Shown here: one piece after another, positions 1-6,357 of the stretch | How positions within the stretch are numbered: the first letter of the stretch is position 1 | Layout of the letters: the number at the start of each line of letters is the position of its first letter | Assembly (NCBI GenBank): GCA_023415525.1 | Contig: JAEZKI010000522.1 | Location: 1-7,953 of the forward strand | Source of the DNA: Bacillota bacterium | GTDB lineage: Bacteria > Bacillota > Clostridia > Lachnospirales > Cellulosilyticaceae | DNA: 7,953 bases | Direction of reading: 5' to 3' | The notes under the pieces: generated by a model | The model's input: the letters and a program-made list of their open reading frames with translations, nothing else | Told to the model about the DNA's origin: nothing | The model's database searches: none | Position numbers and translations under genes: made by a program

Positions 1-23
1 GCCTAGCAAGCTCCCCTTTTTTT
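1..23 (+). terminator. Possible right arm of a terminator cut by the window edge
   Basis: The window opens with a GC-richer 16-base stretch (1-16, ending in CTCCCC) followed directly by seven T (17-23). That is the layout of the descending arm and T-run of an intrinsic terminator for a + strand gene to the left. The matching left arm would lie outside the window, so this cannot be confirmed. The rest of 24-98 is AT-rich, with no gene and no convincing hairpin for the gene ending at 99. Confidence 0.3.
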
Positions 24-98
24 ATACTTTAGCAGATTATTTTATATAATTCAACTTTTATTTTGGCCTCTGCCCTACCTTAAATGATTCTTTAAAGA

Positions 99-800
99 CT
101 AGTTATTGGCTATCTTTCCAAATTTCATAGGGCAGACATTTCTACACTGATTACATTCTACCGTATCAAATCCTCTTGCTGTTTTACCAAAAGCTTTGGT
201 TCTACAAAGCTTTTGATTAACCCGTCCCTCTTTTATGGCCTTAGCAGGACAGCTTTCTATGCATTTCTCGCAACCTTCTATACAAATGTTTTCACAAAGT
301 TCATCAGACTCCAATTCTAAATCCGTCAAAATAGCACCCATTATCAATAGATTGCCATAGGTAGGGTTCAATAAAAGGCTACTTTTCCCTAACTGGCCTA
401 TTCCGCACAAAACAGCCGTATGCCTCATGGAAATTAAACCTTTTGCTGTAAGATTGGGGGCATCCCAGTATTCATTGGGGGCATCGCTTGGGAGAGGAAC
501 AGCCAGGCACCCAAATTGCTTCTCTATGGCTTTGGCCCCTAGGAAGGCAAGTTTATCCACCTTTCCAGCCATAATATTCCCATTAAAATGAGCGTAAATG
601 CATCTAGGTTCTACCTTCATCACTCCCTTTGGAAGGGCTATTCCAAAAGAAATAACAGACTGACACTCTCCATAAAGATCGCGAGGTGAAAAACCTTTAG
701 GTGCCTCTTGAAATCGCTCTATGTCCCCAATCCCCACAACATCTGCTCCTAATCCCAATAAAATCTCCTTAATCTCTCTGACTTTCTCTTTTTTATCCAT
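99..800 (-). CDS. QueG-like double [4Fe-4S] cluster protein, function unknown
   Basis: This is a 233-residue cytoplasmic iron-sulfur protein. The C-terminal half has a bacterial double-cluster signature: C169, C173, C177, C180 and C184-Pro, then C199 and C216-x2-C219-x3-C223-Pro, enough for two [4Fe-4S] clusters. Just before it, around 133-160, is the segment GIGQLGKSSLLLNPTYGNLL, which matches the 'aGlGwiGKnsLL' block of epoxyqueuosine reductase (QueG). It is much shorter than QueG (usually over 300 residues). Where QueG has its catalytic D-x-G-P-V-L-E-R stretch, this protein reads ISMRHTAVL (about 123-131), so the conserved Asp is absent and queuosine synthesis is unlikely. An electron-transfer or reductase role is inference. 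The start is supported by GGGGAGG (809-815), 8 bases upstream. The gene is divergent from the LysR gene at 1035 and is its natural target. The family is fairly sure; the substrate is unknown. Confidence 0.85.
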   Translation of the reverse strand: MDKKEKVREIKEILLGLGADVVGIGDIERFQEAPKGFSPRDLYGECQSVISFGIALPKGVMKVEPRCIYAHFNGNIMAGKVDKLAFLGAKAIEKQFGCLAVPLPSDAPNEYWDAPNLTAKGLISMRHTAVLCGIGQLGKSSLLLNPTYGNLLIMGAILTDLELESDELCENICIEGCEKCIESCPAKAIKEGRVNQKLCRTKAFGKTARGFDTVECNQCRNVCPMKFGKIANN

Positions 801-829
801 GCCTTATTCCTCCCCATTCTATATCACTC

Positions 830-910
830 TAAACACTTCTTTTTTAAATCTAAACCCTTTTTCTCAATTCCAAACTCTTATTTTTAAATTTAGACTTTTA
901 TTAAATCAAA
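830..910. repeat. Degenerate ~20-bp direct repeats in the divergent promoter region
   Basis: Four successive blocks starting at 830, 851, 871 and 891 share the pattern (t/c)AAAC or TAGAC, then CTT and a T-run, then AAAT. The clearest pair is 841-860 versus 881-900, with 15 of 20 positions equal and a 40-bp offset. The 20-21-bp period puts the blocks on one face of the helix, as expected for an array of protein contacts. The region is very AT-rich, so chance or simple-sequence drift is a real alternative. Confidence 0.35.
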
Positions 911-933
911 CGCTACTTATCTTAAGTCTTCTA

Positions 934-962
934 TTGACTCCTCTTCTGCTATAGAGTAGCAT
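934..962 (+). promoter_or_regulatory. Candidate promoter of the LysR gene with a dyad over the -10
   Basis: TTGACT (934-939) and TAGCAT (957-962) are separated by 17 bases, giving 5/6 and 4/6 matches to a sigma-A promoter about 75 bases before the LysR start. A perfect inverted repeat, TGCTA-TAGAG-TAGCA (947-961), covers most of the -10. A protein bound there would block the promoter, which fits the negative autoregulation typical of LysR regulators. Its spacing is not the classic T-N11-A box, so assigning it to this LysR is inference. Confidence 0.5.
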
Positions 963-1021
963 AAATTTAATAATATTAGAAATAGATTGTCTTTATCAAT
1001 TCAATCTCATTTTCAGATAGT

Positions 1022-1027
1022 GAGGGG
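1022..1027 (+). promoter_or_regulatory. Ribosome binding site that fixes the LysR start
   Basis: GAGGGG lies 7 bases before ATG 1035. A TTG at 987 would extend the reading frame by 16 residues but has no such site, and the extra residues do not belong to the usual LysR N-terminus. ATG 1041, two codons further in, would be 13 bases away and is less likely. Confidence 0.75.
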
Positions 1028-1034
1028 CCTAACC

Positions 1035-1907
1035 ATGGAAATGAAACAACTTCAAACCTTTATAACCTTATGCCAGCTTCAAAATTTCACCAAAACTGCA
1101 ACGGCGCTTCATTATGCCCAGTCCAATGTCACCACTCAAATTAAACAATTGGAAACGGAGCTAGGTGTCAAATTATTTGAGCGCTTAGGTCATCATGTAG
1201 CCCTAACAGATAAGGGAGAGGAGCTCTTACCTTATGCTCAGCAAATCCTTCTTCTCAATCAAGAAGCCAAAAACAAGCTTTCTAGAGTGAGTAATGGGCA
1301 GCTTAACCTTGCAGCCTCTGAGTCTCTTTGTACCTATCGGCTTCCTGCTGTTCTTAAGGCTTTTCGCAAAACTCACCCTGAAATAGAGCTTCGCCTTCAA
1401 ATGATGGAAGTGGCTGATTTTACACCTCTCCTTTCTGGTAATACTATTGATGCCGCCTTTATCCTTGACCTTCCCGTGACCCATCCTCTCCTTAAAATCA
1501 CCTATAAAAAAAGAGAGCCCCTTGGTATTTTTGCACCACCTTCTCATCCTTTAGCTAAAAAAACCACTCTAACAGCTACTGATTTTGAAGGTCAAGCCTT
1601 TATTTTAACCAGTCCAGGCTGCTGTTATCGTAAGCTGTTCTTGCAGGATATGGCCCTATCCCATATTTCCCCTACCATTGTTCTGGAAACCAGCAGTCTT
1701 CAAGTCATTAAAGAAACTACCTTAAGTGGCCTAGGCCTTTGCTTGCTCCCCCTTATGGCCGTTGAAAATGAACTAAAGAAAAAGGAACTTATTCAGCTCC
1801 CTTACTCTATTGATTATCCTATTCTATCTCAATTGATCTACCACAAGGACAAATGGGTTTCCCCTCAGCTAACCGCCTTTATAGACTTACTTCTTTATTC
1901 ACTATAG
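1035..1907 (+). CDS. LysR-family transcriptional regulator
   Basis: This 290-residue protein has the length and layout of a LysR-type regulator. The N-terminus MEMKQLQTFITLCQLQNFTK leads into a winged helix-turn-helix (about residues 18-40, with ATALHYAQSNVTTQIKQLE) and then LGVKLFERLGHHVALTDKGEELL. A linker helix runs to about 85, and the rest is the periplasmic-binding-like effector domain (about 87-290), with ASESLCTYRLPAVLKAFRKTHPEIEL and a late SGLGLCLLP block. Adjacent cysteines (SPGCC, near residue 196) sit in the effector domain; a redox or metal-sensing role would be speculation. It should bind DNA as a dimer or tetramer and control the divergent Fe-S gene at 99-800, and perhaps the Fe-S gene 85 bases downstream. 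The ligand is unknown. Its 3' end is partly duplicated at 3385-3433. Confidence 0.93.
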   Translation: MEMKQLQTFITLCQLQNFTKTATALHYAQSNVTTQIKQLETELGVKLFERLGHHVALTDKGEELLPYAQQILLLNQEAKNKLSRVSNGQLNLAASESLCTYRLPAVLKAFRKTHPEIELRLQMMEVADFTPLLSGNTIDAAFILDLPVTHPLLKITYKKREPLGIFAPPSHPLAKKTTLTATDFEGQAFILTSPGCCYRKLFLQDMALSHISPTIVLETSSLQVIKETTLSGLGLCLLPLMAVENELKKKELIQLPYSIDYPILSQLIYHKDKWVSPQLTAFIDLLLYSL

Positions 1908-1914
1908 CTTGTTT

Positions 1915-1927
1915 TAGTATTATACTA
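1915..1927. promoter_or_regulatory. 13-bp perfect palindrome between the LysR and ferredoxin genes
   Basis: TAGTAT-T-ATACTA is a perfect inverted repeat starting 8 bases after the LysR stop and about 65 bases before the next start. It has no T-run, so it is not a terminator. It could be an operator for separate expression of the 1993 gene. No convincing -35/-10 pair was found around it, although TATAAA (1926-1931) overlaps its right edge. In DNA this AT-rich it could also be chance. Confidence 0.3.
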
Positions 1928-1992
1928 TAAATAAACTTAAAGCTGTTTGCATTCTAATACATTAGGAAACATCCTCAAAGGAGAAACATTTT

Positions 1993-3261
1993 ATGAGCCA
2001 TATGGTAGGCAAGGAAGCCTATAAAAATCTGGAAACACGTTTAAATCATTTCCCACAAGGTGCACCGCCTTCCAAGACACTCTATCAAATCTTAGAACTT
2101 CTCTTTTCCGAAGAAGAAGCACGTCTTGCAGCCTTATTACCTGTACGCCCCTTTAGTATTCAAAAAGCTTCTAAAGCCTGGGGCTTAAGTCCCCATCAAA
2201 CCTTACTTAAACTCGAACACTTATGCAGTAAAGGTGTCCTTTTAGACTTAACAGATGAAGCTGGCCAGGTTACCTATTTTTTACCCCCACCTATGGTAGG
2301 CTTTTTCGAGTTTTCCCTCATGCGTACCCGTGGTGACATTGACCAAAAGTTATTAAGTGAACTCTATCATCAATACCTTTCTGTAGAAGAAGATTTTATT
2401 AAAGATTTATTCTTCAGTACGGAAACCAAATTTGGACGCACCTTCGTCAACGAAAGTGTGCTAAGTCGTGAAAATGCCATTCACGTATTGGACTTTGAAC
2501 GCACCACTCATTTACTAGAAACGGCTTCAGCAATCAGTCTCAGCATGTGTTATTGTAGACACAAGATGCACCACCTTGGTCAAGATTGCTATGCCCCTAT
2601 GGAGACTTGTATGACCTTTGGTCCAACTGCTCACTCCCTAAGTAAACAAGGCTATGGACGTCTTATTGATTTCCCAGAAGCTTTAGATATTCTCTATCAA
2701 TGCTATGATTACAATCTGGTACAATGTGGTGAAAATGTAAGAGAAGGTGGGAGCTTCCTTTGCAACTGTTGTGGTTGTTGTTGTGAAGCGATGACTACTG
2801 CCAAACGCTTCGGCCTCGTTAATCCTATCGAAACCACTGCCTTCATCCCCTCTATAGATGCAACAAGTTGCGTTCATTGTGGCAAATGTCAAAAGGTCTG
2901 CCCTATAGCTTGCATAGAAAACATCGCTATACAGCCTGAGCAAATCCAGCTAGCACCCAATCCCAATCTCTGTTTAGGCTGTGGGATTTGTGTACGTAAC
3001 TGTCCCAAGAAATGTATCACCCTTCTAAGAAGAGAGAAACAGATTCTAACTCCCGTTAACACCACCCATCGCACGATTCTAATGGCCATCGAAAAAGGGA
3101 CTTTACCCCATTTAATTTTCGACCAAGGCACCTACAAAAGCCACCGTGCCATGGCAGCTGTTTTATCTGTTATTTTAAAATTACCACCCCTTAAGCAAGT
3201 ACTGGCTAGTAAACAGATGAAATCTATTTACTTAGATCACTTACTTCGTAGCAAAAAATAA
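1993..3261 (+). CDS. Winged-helix/Fe-S fusion protein with C-terminal 2x[4Fe-4S] ferredoxin domain
   Basis: This is a 422-residue cytoplasmic protein. Residues about 28-100 look like a winged helix-turn-helix: SIQKASKAWGLSPHQTLLKLEHL, then a beta-wing-like GVLLDLTDEAGQVTYFL. The middle is cysteine-rich: CYCRH (C186, C188), C199, C206, C245, and a dense CNCCGCCC cluster (C257, 259, 260, 262, 263, 264). The C-terminus holds two textbook ferredoxin motifs, C293-x2-C296-x2-C299-x3-C303-Pro and C327-x2-C330-x2-C333-x3-C337-Pro. The paired motifs should bind two [4Fe-4S] clusters, and the central cysteines may hold a further one. The winged helix suggests a DNA-binding or protein-contact sensor, but a plain electron carrier remains possible. 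AAAGGAG (1977-1983) lies 9 bases before ATG. The gene follows the LysR gene by 85 bases on the same strand. The fold assignment is sure for the ferredoxin part and moderate for the N-terminus. Confidence 0.88.
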   Translation: MSHMVGKEAYKNLETRLNHFPQGAPPSKTLYQILELLFSEEEARLAALLPVRPFSIQKASKAWGLSPHQTLLKLEHLCSKGVLLDLTDEAGQVTYFLPPPMVGFFEFSLMRTRGDIDQKLLSELYHQYLSVEEDFIKDLFFSTETKFGRTFVNESVLSRENAIHVLDFERTTHLLETASAISLSMCYCRHKMHHLGQDCYAPMETCMTFGPTAHSLSKQGYGRLIDFPEALDILYQCYDYNLVQCGENVREGGSFLCNCCGCCCEAMTTAKRFGLVNPIETTAFIPSIDATSCVHCGKCQKVCPIACIENIAIQPEQIQLAPNPNLCLGCGICVRNCPKKCITLLRREKQILTPVNTTHRTILMAIEKGTLPHLIFDQGTYKSHRAMAAVLSVILKLPPLKQVLASKQMKSIYLDHLLRSKK

Positions 3262-3296
3262 TGGATCATTGGACTAAAACAAAATCTGAGACAAAC

Positions 3297-3342
3297 AAAA
3301 AAGCTATGAATCGCCTTATAACAAGGTGTTCATAGCTTTTTT
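3297..3342. terminator. Strong bidirectional intrinsic terminator
   Basis: The arms GCTATGAA (3303-3310) and TTCATAGC (3329-3336) pair perfectly. The inner arms CGCCTT (3312-3317) and AAGGTG (3323-3328) pair with one G-T wobble around a 5-base loop, with a single bulged T at 3311. Six A precede the hairpin (3297-3302) and six T follow it (3337-3342), so it can stop transcription from both sides. It serves the ferredoxin gene ending at 3261 and, in reverse, the minus-strand operon ending at 3469. Confidence 0.9.
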
Positions 3343-3384
3343 ACATCTATACTCGTTGTTCGTATCTATATGTTGTCAAACCAT

Positions 3385-3433
3385 TAGATTTCTCCTCAAC
3401 TAACCGCACTTATTTGACTTACTTCATTATTAA
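3385..3433 (+). pseudogene. Relic of the 3' end of a LysR-family gene
   Basis: Bases 3391-3433 align with 1860-1901, the last codons of the intact LysR gene, at 35 of 42 positions once one inserted T (3415) is removed. The encoded peptide is SPQLTALI, then (after the frameshift) DLLHY, against SPQLTAFIDLLLY in the intact gene. Three of the differences are synonymous third-base changes (tct/tcc, caa/cag, gca/gcc), so the piece evolved as coding DNA before decay. The in-frame codon upstream, TAG at 3385-3387, takes the place of TGG (Trp) in the LysR gene. Similarity may extend downstream: 3451-3463 matches 1917-1929 at 11 of 13 bases. No body of the gene remains. It probably derives from a tandem LysR paralogue, most of which was deleted. 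Confidence 0.6.
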
Positions 3434-3468
3434 CTTACTTCTTCATTGCTGTAATATACTCTACCCAC

Positions 3469-4479
3469 TTAAGATTGTTGATAGCAAGTCGCTGCTATGT
3501 GGCAGTCTGTGCAAATCTGTACATAGATGGTTCCGTCAAATTCGATATGCTCTGAGCCCAGTTGAGCCAGATGCTTCATTCTCTTCCCACACTCAGGGCA
3601 CTCCGCATATTGCGCATCATTAATCCATTGTGGCTTACCACCTATGGCACTGCCTTCTACTTGTGCGCAATAATCTTGAGGCATAGGCTCCTCAGTCAGC
3701 ACAATGGGATGCCTATCTATCATTTTTTGAAGCTCTTCATCATCTAAACCATTATCGCTTTCACTTATAAAGGGGATTACTTCACTTTCCCCATCTTCCT
3801 CATACTTACAAAATATCCATTCCGCCCATGGTAGACATTTTAAACAACTTTTAATATTAATTTTTCCATGAACCCCTAAAAAAGCTAAGCGCTCATCCCG
3901 TCCATCTATTGTTAATAAGTTCATAAAGCTGCCTTGACAATTCGTGCACTTCTCCCTTGTGACTTCTCCAAAGAGGACGTCCCTTCTATCATAAGTCTCT
4001 CTCTCCTCAAGGCCATAGCAGGTGCTAAAGGTAAGTTCTTCCTTTTGCCCTTGGGCATTTATCGTCCAGTTTCCCTCAAGAGCATAGTCACTAGGTCCCA
4101 CATATAAATTTCCTCGCCACTTTTTAGGATGGACTTCCCATCTTTTAAAAGCTTCACAGACCTTGTCCCCTCCAATAGTAGCTAATATCATCAATATATG
4201 ATTCACCCTAAGTGACTTATCTATTTCCTCACTGTCTAACATCTCTATCAAAGCATCTCTTATGTATTCTGGTGCATCATTATAAAGAATAGCAGGATAT
4301 AGTATTTTCTTTTCAAAGGCTAGTTCAGCAAAAGCTAAGCTACTGATACCTGCATAACGTATCAGTTCTTCGCATAAATCCGTGTTCTCTTCCTCACAGA
4401 GCAATTTTTTTGCTTCCTCAATTTTTAAATTTAATTCTTCTTGTGTTAACTTGGCATACCTTCCTACTTTCTCATTCAT
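3469..4479 (-). CDS. Four-CxxC zinc-binding protein, DUF1963/YwqG-like C-terminus
   Basis: This 336-residue soluble protein has no signal peptide or membrane segment. Residues 10-115 are helical and HEAT-like in pattern (ISSLAFAELAFEKKI, APEYIRDALIEML). A middle domain starts at about 113 (WEVHPKKWRGNLYVGPSDY). Four CxxC pairs follow: C178/C181, C212/C215, C294/C297 and C323/C326, enough for two zinc sites. The C-terminal block SAIGGKPQW followed by CPECGKRMKHLAQL resembles DUF1963/YwqG proteins, which have no well-defined activity. The ribosome binding site is modest, AGGGG (4488-4492), 8 bases from ATG. It lies 48 bases downstream of the NERD-HRDC gene on the same strand and is probably co-transcribed and translated from that mRNA. 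I cannot assign a function; zinc binding is inferred from the cysteine pattern. Confidence 0.8.
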   Translation of the reverse strand: MNEKVGRYAKLTQEELNLKIEEAKKLLCEEENTDLCEELIRYAGISSLAFAELAFEKKILYPAILYNDAPEYIRDALIEMLDSEEIDKSLRVNHILMILATIGGDKVCEAFKRWEVHPKKWRGNLYVGPSDYALEGNWTINAQGQKEELTFSTCYGLEERETYDRRDVLFGEVTREKCTNCQGSFMNLLTIDGRDERLAFLGVHGKINIKSCLKCLPWAEWIFCKYEEDGESEVIPFISESDNGLDDEELQKMIDRHPIVLTEEPMPQDYCAQVEGSAIGGKPQWINDAQYAECPECGKRMKHLAQLGSEHIEFDGTIYVQICTDCHIAATCYQQS

Positions 4480-4527
4480 TCAGTTTGCCCCTATTCTTTT
4501 TTATCCTTACAAAAATTTCTACTCTAG

Positions 4528-5511
4528 TTAATGCTGCTGAAGTATTTCTAAAATAGCCTCTCCATATTTACCACACTTTATTTCCCCAAAACCAGAAACT
4601 CCAAGCAATTCTTCAGTAGTCATAGGATTTTTCTCAATGAGTTCCCTCATTTGCTTATCATTAAAGATGAAATAAGGTTTTATCTTTTCCTTTTTGCACT
4701 GCTCTAAACGATAGCTTTTAAGCTTAATGACTAATGCTTCCTCTTCATTTCTTTCTTCCATATCAGGTTGTTCTTCCACCTTTTCTTGTGGTTCATCTTG
4801 TTTAACAGGCACCTCCTGCTGCTTCATAGCTTCTTGTTGCACCTCGGCATGAATGAAGTACTTACTACTATAATCCATCATCTTATCACAATGTTTACTA
4901 AGGAAATACTGTCCTAGTGCTTCCATTTCTTTATCACTATTAGTTGTACGCTCTGCTGTACTATTAACCTTTCTAATATACTCCACTAGCTGATCTGCAC
5001 GAACCACTTGATTTTTTATGTCTTTTGGCGCATAGCGATCTTCTAAGATTGTCTTTGGATTTGCTAGTACCACCACTGACTGATAAGTTTCATAAAAATA
5101 TTTATCAAATAAATTTTTAGTTAAAAAGTTCTTTTTCTCTTTCATTCTCATCGTTCGTATGAAATCACCCTTTTGATTAATGGTAATATCTCCCATCAAA
5201 TTCTTACACTCCAAAACAAATAGGCATTTTCTTGTAATGATTAGATAATCAATCTGTGCACTTAACCCATCCTGTTCAAAATAAAGATCATGCAGTATGT
5301 ACATAGGCATATGACTATTCTTTAACTCAAAAGCAATCTGTTCTTCACCTTTTAGCCCATAGCTAATCATTTTAATATCTTGTTCAAGCTGTTTCCTATG
5401 CTGAGCATCTATTACTTCATTTACTATACTCTGTAAAGCAACAAGCTGTTGGGCCCCACTGCTGGTCTCCTTTAAGAAAATAGGAGCCTTCAATTTATCA
5501 AACATCCCCAT
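4528..5511 (-). CDS. NERD nuclease-related domain protein with C-terminal HRDC domain
   Basis: This is a 327-residue protein in three parts. Residues about 50-165 are a NERD domain: LKGEE with G55-E56, then QIDYLII with D88, then FVLECKNLMGDI with E101 and K103. This preserves the D...E-x-K layout of PD-(D/E)xK nucleases, so it could cut or bind nucleic acid. Residues about 222-258 are a charged Q/E-rich linker, probably flexible or coiled. Residues about 260-326 are an HRDC domain (LKSYRLEQCKKEKIKPYFIF, then LLGVSGFGEIKCGKYGEAIL), a DNA/RNA-contacting module found in RecQ helicases and RNase D. No helicase motifs are present. ATG is set by AGGGGG (5518-5523), 6 bases upstream. It heads a likely two-gene operon with the zinc protein. 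A DNA repair or processing role is inference; restriction or defence is possible but unsupported by the neighbours. Confidence 0.88.
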   Translation of the reverse strand: MGMFDKLKAPIFLKETSSGAQQLVALQSIVNEVIDAQHRKQLEQDIKMISYGLKGEEQIAFELKNSHMPMYILHDLYFEQDGLSAQIDYLIITRKCLFVLECKNLMGDITINQKGDFIRTMRMKEKKNFLTKNLFDKYFYETYQSVVVLANPKTILEDRYAPKDIKNQVVRADQLVEYIRKVNSTAERTTNSDKEMEALGQYFLSKHCDKMMDYSSKYFIHAEVQQEAMKQQEVPVKQDEPQEKVEEQPDMEERNEEEALVIKLKSYRLEQCKKEKIKPYFIFNDKQMRELIEKNPMTTEELLGVSGFGEIKCGKYGEAILEILQQH

Positions 5512-5550
5512 TATTATCCCCCTAAGTTTTTTCTTCTATCTCTTAAATCT

Positions 5551-5559
5551 ATTCTAGCA
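5551..5559 (-). promoter_or_regulatory. Candidate extended -10 for the NERD-HRDC operon
   Basis: On the minus strand this reads TGCTAGAAT, a TG-N-TAGAAT extended -10 (5/6 to TATAAT), 40 bases before the start at 5511. There is no good -35 at 16-18 bases, which extended -10 promoters tolerate. The rest of the gap 5560-5700 is AT-rich; besides a weak dyad at 5655-5668 I see nothing in it. Confidence 0.4.
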
Positions 5560-5700
5560 TAATGGGCCCTCATAATTTGTCATATTTCCTCGTTACCTAA
5601 ATTGTAAGGCAATTATTCTCCCTATATAGATATTTATTTTGCTCTTCTATTTACACTCTAGATAGAGTTGCCCCTTAAATCTAAAAATATCTCTGTAAAC

Positions 5701-6357
5701 TTATACTCTGTCTAGGAATGGTCTTGCAAACCTTTCATTAAAGTACTCAATTAACGGCCCCATAAAAAAGGCTGTAATAAGCGTACCTACACCTACCAAT
5801 GTAGGGATCTCATTAATCGTTCCTCCACCTACCATAAAAATACAAATTCCCATAATAACGCACACTAAATCTGTGCAGATTCTAATATATTTGAACTTCC
5901 CTTTCTTCCATGTATGACTCATTACAAGCGCTACCGCATCATATGTAGAAACACCTAGATCTGCTGTCATATAAAAGGCAGATCCAAAGCAAATAATTAC
6001 AATAGCCACTAAGAGACAAATCACTCTTATAATCATAGAAGGACTCCCCATAATCCTTTGTAAAAATTCATAAGTAAACTGTGTAATATAGCCTAGTAAG
6101 AATAAATTGATAAAGGTAGCTATTCCAATGTAATGCCTGTCCGCAAATAAGGCAAATAGCAAAAGCACAGCATTAACTATCAAATATAACGTTCCAAAGG
6201 ATATAGGGATTAATTGATCTAACCCACTCATAAGGGACTGAAAGGGGTCTACCCCAAAAGCTGCTATTTTAAAGATTCCTACACTAATCGCACAAATGAT
6301 AACACCAAAAAATGACATAAAAATTCTTCTAGCTTTTGTTTTTTTACATTGTTCCAT
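5701..6357 (-). CDS. YczE/YitT-type integral membrane protein
   Basis: This is a 218-residue protein with about six membrane helices, near residues 12-34, 54-72, 77-99, 107-129, 158-177 and 184-207. Family-like features are the GVDPFQSLMSGL stretch after helix 1, the LGVSTYDAVALV block near 134-144, and the closing VGVGTLITAFFMGPLIEYFN. These match the YczE/YyaS/YitT group of Firmicute membrane proteins, whose transport substrate or role is not established. The basic N-terminus (KKTKARR) should stay in the cytoplasm. ATG is supported by GAGGAG (6366-6371), 8 bases upstream. It appears to be a single-gene transcript: the terminator of the gene behind it ends at about 6621, and its own promoter candidates lie 140-220 bases upstream. 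The family assignment is good; function is unknown. Confidence 0.85.
   Translation of the reverse strand: MEQCKKTKARRIFMSFFGVIICAISVGIFKIAAFGVDPFQSLMSGLDQLIPISFGTLYLIVNAVLLLFALFADRHYIGIATFINLFLLGYITQFTYEFLQRIMGSPSMIIRVICLLVAIVIICFGSAFYMTADLGVSTYDAVALVMSHTWKKGKFKYIRICTDLVCVIMGICIFMVGGGTINEIPTLVGVGTLITAFFMGPLIEYFNERFARPFLDRV

Noticed and set aside
721..954. Plus-strand open frame of 77 codons rich in Leu, Ser and Asn
   Set aside because: It begins inside the minus-strand Fe-S gene and runs through low-complexity AT-rich promoter DNA; no ribosome binding site and no protein family resemblance.
987..1034. TTG-initiated N-terminal extension of the LysR protein
   Set aside because: No ribosome binding site before TTG 987, while ATG 1035 has GAGGGG at 7 bases and gives the normal LysR N-terminus.
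1227..1547. Minus-strand open frame of 106 codons inside the LysR gene
   Set aside because: Antisense shadow of a clear LysR coding sequence; composition is not protein-like.
2683..3131. Two minus-strand open frames (2683-2943 and 2889-3131) inside the Fe-S fusion gene
   Set aside because: Antisense shadows across the conserved ferredoxin motifs of the plus-strand gene.
3414..3747. Plus-strand open frames (3414-3623, 3562-3747) over the end of the zinc-protein gene
   Set aside because: Antisense to the CxxC-containing C-terminus; no ribosome binding site.
4528..5511. Reading the NERD-HRDC gene as part of a restriction or anti-phage island
   Set aside because: No methylase, helicase, integrase or other defence gene lies beside it in the window; NERD proteins are also widespread outside defence loci.
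5655..5668. Inverted repeat ACTCT-AGAT-AGAGT after the YczE-type gene, as a terminator
   Set aside because: Only a 5-bp stem and no T-run on the minus strand; too weak to call.
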